Shown piece after piece: positions 60,901 to 64,000 of a stretch of DNA of 64,000 bases (position 1 is the first letter of the stretch; the number at the start of each line of letters is the position of its first letter). Origin of the DNA: QYOJ01 sp964616825 (GTDB taxonomy: Bacteria > Bacteroidota > Bacteroidia > Bacteroidales > FEN-979). Location of the stretch: contig CAZTSX010000009.1 of NCBI GenBank assembly GCA_964616825.1, forward strand, positions 1-64,000, given 5' to 3'. The notes under the pieces were generated by a model. The model ran no database searches. It had not been told where the DNA came from and worked only from the letters and a program-made list of their open reading frames with translations. The position numbers and the translations under genes were made by a program.

Positions 60901-62188
60901 TCAGCAAGTCATAATAACTTTGATCAAAGATCCCGTCATGCCCGTTCAGGTATGCAGGCACAAAAATAATTTTCACTTTATCTTCAGTTCTGTTCAGAAG
61001 ATTATTCTCCCGGATACCATGGAGTATCAAGTCATTCTCCGGTTCTTGAAGTCCATGTGTGAGATACTCTTCCTGGAAAGGATGATTGAAATCTTGTTTC
61101 CCAATCCTGGCTAGCAATTCCTGCCGTGGCCCCGACTGGTAAGCAGGCACCATAATAAAAGCGATGATAGGTGTGCCGATATTCTCAGAGGTATTCAATT
61201 TGCCCATGGTATCGATAAAGAGATCGATACCTTTATTGTGAAATTCATACCGTCCGCTGGTAATCAAAAGGATACTATCCTTCGACATCTTCTGATTTAA
61301 CAACCCTTCAGTAACTTCTAAAAGCTTCTTCCGTGCGATATCACGTTTGGCAATATAAGCTTCCCGGGCAGGTACAAAGGAGTCCTCAAACCCATTTGGG
61401 GTCACTTCATCGACCGATTTTCCTAAAAACCGGATACATTCATTATTGGTGATACTGCTAACGGTAGTAAACGCATCTGCTTCCTGAGCAGCCAGCTTCT
61501 CCAGAGAATATTTCGAGACCACGCCAAAACGGTGTGCAACCTGATCTCCGTCATATGACTCTAAGTCTTTATAAAGAGGCAACCCGTTGCCGGCAATACA
61601 CCTTCCAATCACGGTTGCATGTGTAGTAAAGACTGTTCCCACCTGTGGCGCCTTCTCCTTCAGGTATAGAATACCGGTGCCGGTCATCCATTCATGGAAG
61701 TGGGCAACAATTTTATCCTGATGAGAGAGGTTGTAGTTATAAAAACTTTCAATGATCTTTCCGGCTGCATAACCAAAGAGGGCTGGTTCAATATAGTCCC
61801 ATGCACCGGAAAGGGAATCGAGCTGATAGTTCTCCCAGAATTTCGACAGGATACTGTCTTTCTCTGTGAAAAAATTTGTGAAATCTACCAGAATAGTTAG
61901 GGGTTGGCCACTGACGTTCCATCTGCCAATCTTGATCCGCAGTCCTTCGCTTTCAGCATACTGGCGCCATGATTTAAAGAGGTATTGATCCTCAGTAAAG
62001 AGAGGATTCTCATGTGTCTCCTTCCAGATATCAGGGCCGATCAGAATATAGTTATCTTTATACTCGTTGACCAGTGTCAGGGCTTTTGTTGAGATGACCG
62101 TATAGATCCCTCCCACTTTATTACATACCTCCCAACTGGTTTCAAACAGGTAATCAGGATTGATGATGAGATTCTCTTTTGGTACCAT
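57935..62188 (-). CDS. Glycogen synthase (GT3) - alpha-glucan phosphorylase (GT35) fusion
   Basis: 1417 residues. Residues 1-~560 are a eukaryote-like GT3 glycogen synthase, with ETSWEVCNKVGGIYTVISTK at the N-terminus and the Glu-X7-Glu region SYYEPWGYTPLESMAFHIP (about 440). From ~585 a DUF3417 domain (LSRNLWWSWNYEG) leads into a bacterial-type GT35 phosphorylase (AYFSMEFGLH, IYSGGLGMLAGD, HSNEGHSAF). The PLP lysine is K1172 in EASGTSGEKAV. A beta domain ends the protein. One half would extend glycogen from nucleotide-glucose; the other would release glucose-1-phosphate. Both active-site regions look intact. It follows the GH57 gene after 20 bases. Confidence 0.93.
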   Translation of the reverse strand: MVPKENLIINPDYLFETSWEVCNKVGGIYTVISTKALTLVNEYKDNYILIGPDIWKETHENPLFTEDQYLFKSWRQYAESEGLRIKIGRWNVSGQPLTILVDFTNFFTEKDSILSKFWENYQLDSLSGAWDYIEPALFGYAAGKIIESFYNYNLSHQDKIVAHFHEWMTGTGILYLKEKAPQVGTVFTTHATVIGRCIAGNGLPLYKDLESYDGDQVAHRFGVVSKYSLEKLAAQEADAFTTVSSITNNECIRFLGKSVDEVTPNGFEDSFVPAREAYIAKRDIARKKLLEVTEGLLNQKMSKDSILLITSGRYEFHNKGIDLFIDTMGKLNTSENIGTPIIAFIMVPAYQSGPRQELLARIGKQDFNHPFQEEYLTHGLQEPENDLILHGIRENNLLNRTEDKVKIIFVPAYLNGHDGIFDQSYYDLLIGFDGSIFPSYYEPWGYTPLESMAFHIPTITTTLAGFGQWVKELFPTEKECISVVERTDDNAAEVVDEIVSKVATCSNKTEKDIIRVRIKAYEISRSALWKNLIIHYKHVFSLAIAKTTERADQFQIKQPPAQIPRIESVTEIKPEWRKVLIQQRIPKTLEGLESLSRNLWWSWNYEGSELFEQINKERWYELKFNPVALLESLTYEELKQLSINEKFVARLKKVLAKFDAYMAKGKEKPREVIAYFSMEFGLHDTIKIYSGGLGMLAGDYLKEASDSNVNMVGVGLLYRYGYFKQSLSLFGDQIVTYTPQKFTHLPLNPVRDDNGNWIKVTFALPGRTMYAKIWRVEVGRIPLYLMDTDIEENQESDRGITHHLYGGDLENRLRQEILLGIGGIRTLDSLGVKPDLFHSNEGHSAFIGLERLQKYIQNERLTFAQASEVVRTSTLFTTHTPVPAGHDTFPEDLMRRYLSYISDHLNISWEQFMNLGRMVENDPDEKFSMSVLAANLSQEINGVSKIHGAVSGEMFSKLYTGYYPKELHIGYVTNGVHYPTWTAKSWQLLYRKEFGEGFLADQSNPEYWKKIHLVDDEIVWKTKMKQKDQLSEYLLQRIYDDMTRRNENPKLIFKLRDSLQGNAMTFGFARRFATYKRAHLLFSNLDRLDRIVNNQKQPVQFIFAGKAHPHDKAGQDLIKRVFEVMHTPQFLGKILFVENYDIELAKYLIRGVDVWLNTPARPLEASGTSGEKAVMNGVINFSVLDGWWAEGYREDAGWALKEETTYDNTEFQDDLDAETIYSMMEQEIIPCYYERNGNNVSEKWVSYIKNTISEIAPHFTMKRQLDDYFDRYYNRMLKRSAIIIGKNYEMARYIASWKRKVAHGWNSIEVLSVKTPDSTQKPLQLGDSFKAEIILDLNELASTDVGIEVLFGKKIDDVIEEPSFIKEMKMEKADRNIVSFTCDISINQAGVYDYIFRLYPRNPMLPHRQDFNLVKWI

Positions 62189-62208
62189 AGACCAGGCCGG
62201 TTGCTGAA

Positions 62209-63558
62209 TTAGTTTTTCTTCTTTGGTTTGGTTGCTGTGGCTTTTTTTACACTTGGTTTTCGCGCTGCAACCTTGGTTGTTGGTTTTGCTTTTCCCTTAT
62301 TCTTTGGCTTTGCTTTTGCTTTTGTTTTTGGCTTCGTAACACGCTTCTCCGGTTTTGCCTCTTTGGCAGGCTCATCCTTCTCTTTCACGCGGATGATAAA
62401 ATCTGAAAGCACGTTCATATAGTTGATAAACGCTTCATATGGTGAATCGTATGGATTAAAATATTTATGTACTTCACCATCGGAGAACCATTTCGTACAC
62501 ATATAATAAAAGTGATCGCTCGTCTGTAACCTTTCCCAGTCACGTATCACATCGGGTTTACCGCATGCCATCACCTCCTTCTCAATGCCATATAATTTCC
62601 CGAAGGCTTCATCCTGAAGTTCATTGCCCAGCCAGGCAGTTAGATCTTTTTCCTCATCCGCCCAGGAGATAGGATAGAGAACAGAAACCGGAGCAACCGG
62701 TTGGAGTTTCTCACTCAGTTCACCTGGTGTGGAAAAATTGTACGTTGACCGGGAAAATACTGCCCCTGGCAACGTATAGAAAAAATCAAAAATGCCGGTC
62801 TCTTCCCGTTGTTGTTCTCCGAGGGTTTCATAGTTCAAAAAGAGATTTACTACCTCTTCATTTTCAGGAACCTGATTTAACCAGTTAACAAATTTCTCCG
62901 TGGTGATTGGCCATTCAGTCCAATCCCTGTTCGAGAAACGGAAGATGATGTCGTCGCTCAGCCTGAAATTCCTCATCAACAACTTCAACTTGGGATTTGC
63001 GGCACTGCAGTAGAGGAAATTTGGACTCTTCCATCCGAGAACATGTTTGGCTCCCTCAGTAAGCATAGTAGAGAAACCCAATTCCGCAACGGTCTGACCG
63101 ATCTGATCATCAAAAATCAATTCTGTATTTCGAAACGTCACAGGTCGCTGGCCAAACAGGTCATTGATCCTGTCGCGATGCTTTTCAATCTGCCTGATAA
63201 ACTCCTCTTTACTACCCAATGATGCCAGGGAGTGAGCATATGTTTCTCCTGTAAATTCCACACACCCGGTAGCAGCCAACTCCTGAAATCCATGAATGAC
63301 CTCAGGTGCGTGTTGTAATAACTGCTCAAGCGCCGGACCGGAAATCGAGAAGGTAACCTTGAATGAGGTACCAAATTCATGGATCATGTCAAGCATCATT
63401 CTGTTAGCTGGCAGGTATGAGCGCTCGGTAACAAGCCGGATGATATGCCGATTCTGATAATCATCATAGTACTGGTGGTCCTGCCCGATATTAAAGAACC
63501 TGTAGGTACGTAACCTGTATGGCTGATGAACCTGAAAACAAAGATTGATGAATTTCAT
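62209..63558 (-). CDS. GH57 alpha-amylase/glucanotransferase with lysine-rich tail
   Basis: 449 residues. GH57 motifs: HQP (11-13) near the N-terminus, FTGETYAHS (102-110), and NTELIFDD with Glu146, the likely nucleophile region. No signal peptide is seen, so it should act on cytoplasmic glycogen. The last ~59 residues (about 391-449) are Lys/Ala/Pro/Thr-rich, with about 22 lysines, resembling histone H1-like tails and unlike a catalytic part. It sits between the GT4 gene (4-base overlap) and the GT3-GT35 gene. Whether it hydrolyses, transfers or branches glucan cannot be told. Confidence 0.9.
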   Translation of the reverse strand: MKFINLCFQVHQPYRLRTYRFFNIGQDHQYYDDYQNRHIIRLVTERSYLPANRMMLDMIHEFGTSFKVTFSISGPALEQLLQHAPEVIHGFQELAATGCVEFTGETYAHSLASLGSKEEFIRQIEKHRDRINDLFGQRPVTFRNTELIFDDQIGQTVAELGFSTMLTEGAKHVLGWKSPNFLYCSAANPKLKLLMRNFRLSDDIIFRFSNRDWTEWPITTEKFVNWLNQVPENEEVVNLFLNYETLGEQQREETGIFDFFYTLPGAVFSRSTYNFSTPGELSEKLQPVAPVSVLYPISWADEEKDLTAWLGNELQDEAFGKLYGIEKEVMACGKPDVIRDWERLQTSDHFYYMCTKWFSDGEVHKYFNPYDSPYEAFINYMNVLSDFIIRVKEKDEPAKEAKPEKRVTKPKTKAKAKPKNKGKAKPTTKVAARKPSVKKATATKPKKKN

Positions 63559-64000
63559 AATACTGTTTTATAAACTTCAAGTACATTAAAAGCCGCATTG
63601 TCCCATTTCAGGTTGTCAACCTCTTCTTTCCCAAACCTTGCAAACAGTTTCGAGAGGCCGTCATAATGCAGGATCCCATATATGGCATCCGCCATGGCAT
63701 CAATATCCCAGAAGTCCACTTTTATCGCATGTTTAAGGATCTCTGAAACACCCGACTGCTTAGAGATCACAACCGGTACATTCGAACGCATTGCCTCCAG
63801 GGGAGAGATCCCGAAAGGTTCAGAAACGGACGGCATGACATAAACGTCACTCATAGCAAACATCGTATCAACCTCTGCTCCTGCCAGGAAACCGGTAAAA
63901 TGAAACTTCGTTCCCATCTTCAGTTTTGCAATCCGGCGAACCATCCTGTTCAGTAAGTCACCCGAGCCAGCCATGACAAATCGTACATTCTCGTCTCTCT
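63555..64000 (-). CDS. GT4-type glycosyltransferase (5' end outside window)
   Basis: An open minus-strand frame reaches the right edge, so about 148 C-terminal residues are visible. The segment beyond the first visible Met continues in frame (RDENVRFVMAGSGD). GT-B fold features are FVMAGSGD, FHFTGFLAGAEV and the Glu-X7-Glu motif PSVSEPFGISPLEAM. It overlaps GH57 by four bases and belongs to the glycogen operon, so an alpha-glucan or glycogen-type transferase is likely, but the donor is unknown. Confidence 0.85.
   Translation of the reverse strand, partial: RDENVRFVMAGSGDLLNRMVRRIAKLKMGTKFHFTGFLAGAEVDTMFAMSDVYVMPSVSEPFGISPLEAMRSNVPVVISKQSGVSEILKHAIKVDFWDIDAMADAIYGILHYDGLSKLFARFGKEEVDNLKWDNAAFNVLEVYKTVL

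Overview
The window is a dense stretch of chromosome from a member of the Bacteroidota, most likely Bacteroidales-like; the sequence alone does not fix the genus. Four things support this. Secreted enzymes carry C-terminal type IX secretion sorting domains. The order bamD-rpoZ-coaBC-porD-recN is typical of the phylum. Several short upstream regions hold the Bacteroidota -7 promoter box TAnnTTTG, and clear Shine-Dalgarno sequences are rare. Zinc-free L31 (RpmE2), a four-helix S23-type protein and a type III phosphoglycerate dehydrogenase also fit. No rRNA, tRNA, CRISPR array, insertion sequence or prophage was seen. Nearly all of the window is coding, and the only non-coding gap over 300 bases lies upstream of dnaA.

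Layout. 1-7 kb: a truncated TPR protein, gyrA, clpC and an unknown membrane protein. 7-12.7 kb: an acyl-CoA oxidation module on the minus strand (etfB, etfA, a FadF-type membrane Fe-S ETF:quinone oxidoreductase, and a long acyl-CoA dehydrogenase). 12.7-18.5 kb: the bamD-rpoZ-coaBC-porD-recN-fabI operon. 18.6-24.7 kb: an alpha-oxoamine synthase-family PLP enzyme with a membrane partner, a secreted M14 carboxypeptidase, dapA, a DUF6913-like protein and a PhnP-like hydrolase. 24.7-28.5 kb: the p-aminobenzoate genes. Here pabA is fused in frame to a peptide-binding lipoprotein and diverges from pabB-pabC. 28.5-32.5 kb: two tandem M1 peptidases. 32.5-36.6 kb: lon, a GlmU-like protein and rpmE2.

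36.7-42.7 kb holds a LuxC-like acyl-CoA reductase, an unknown exported protein, and serC-serA followed by a four-helix protein and DUF1015. 42.7-48 kb holds an LTA-synthase-like phosphotransferase, a YggS protein, a DUF3298 protein, prmC and a YigZ protein. 48-55 kb holds an AT-rich region with repeats (possible oriC), dnaA, a phosphatase, a PLP dehydratase, an RsmI-like methylase, an ABC exporter pair and an M48 protease. 55-64 kb holds a VWA-like membrane protein, fabG and a glycogen locus: a truncated GT4 glycosyltransferase, a GH57 enzyme with a lysine-rich tail, and a 1417-residue glycogen synthase-phosphorylase fusion.

The window is mostly housekeeping, with no obvious defence or mobile island. 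The most unusual features are the PabA-lipoprotein fusion, the GT3-GT35 glycogen fusion beside the tailed GH57, the structured region before dnaA, and DUF1015 coupled to serine biosynthesis with a ParB/SerK-like DGHHR motif.
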